Shown here in pieces: positions 5,870-5,962 of a DNA stretch of 5,962 nucleotides. The notes below the pieces were generated by a model. It made no database searches and was not told where the DNA came from. It worked only from the letters and a program-made list of their open reading frames with translations. Origin of the DNA: CAZBBB01 sp964490005 (GTDB taxonomy: Bacteria; Planctomycetota; B15-G4); assembly GCA_964490005.1 (NCBI GenBank), contig CAZBBB010000139.1:1-5962 (forward strand). The letters are read 5' to 3'. Each line of letters begins with the position of its first letter. Positions within the stretch are counted from its first letter, which is position 1. The translations under genes and the position numbers were made by a program.

Positions 5870-5962
5870 CTACGGCGAGGCGATGGCGCGGCGCGGCACG
5901 CTCAGCGACGGCCGCGTCGGGTGCTCCGACCCGCGAAAGATGCCGACCGCGACGCGCCGCGG
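5870..5962 (-). CDS. Probable 3' end of an unidentified upstream gene
   Basis: Reading leftward from the window edge, 30 codons stay open and end in TAG (5872-5870). In this frame 29 of 30 third positions are G or C, as in the real genes here. The residues include VAVGIFRGSEHPTRPS and then SVPRRAIASP. I do not recognise the family. The stop lies 34 bases before mlaF, a spacing that suits an upstream same-strand gene. The same base periodicity would also fit a plus-strand gene starting with ATG at 5883, so the strand is not settled. Confidence 0.4.
   Translation of the reverse strand, partial: PRRVAVGIFRGSEHPTRPSLSVPRRAIASP

Overview
This is a very GC-rich window in which every gene I can support is read from the minus strand. 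Third codon positions are almost all G or C, which creates long spurious open frames on the plus strand. The envelope genes show a diderm (Gram-negative type) bacterium. Two features favour a Planctomycetota-like host: a four-helix DUF2231 membrane domain fused to a planctomycete-type cytochrome c domain, and a secreted Gly/Ala-rich right-handed beta-helix protein. Another high-GC diderm, such as a member of Myxococcota or a proteobacterium, is not excluded.

Region by region, in the direction of transcription (right to left). Positions 5870-5962 probably hold the last codons of an unidentified upstream gene. Positions 2193-5835 hold a compact phospholipid-transport operon of the Mla (maintenance of lipid asymmetry) type in the order mlaF (ATPase), mlaE (permease), mlaD (MCE substrate-binding protein), mlaA/vacJ (outer-membrane lipoprotein), mlaC (periplasmic carrier). 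Positions 925-2190 hold a secreted beta-helix protein that starts 2 bases after the mlaC stop. Positions 1-887 hold the membrane/cytochrome c fusion protein, which is cut off by the left edge of the window.

Together the five Mla proteins make an almost complete route for moving phospholipids between the inner and outer membranes. MlaFED is the inner-membrane ABC machine, MlaC the shuttle and MlaA the outer-membrane end. Unlike the Escherichia coli mlaFEDCB operon, mlaA lies inside this operon between mlaD and mlaC, and no mlaB (STAS-domain subunit) is visible. The genes overlap or nearly touch, and the mlaC ribosome-binding site lies inside the codons for the acidic tail of MlaA, so translational coupling is likely. 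Whether the beta-helix protein takes part in the same process is unknown. No RNA genes, CRISPR arrays, insertion sequences or phage genes are seen, and no stretch over 300 bases lacks a gene.
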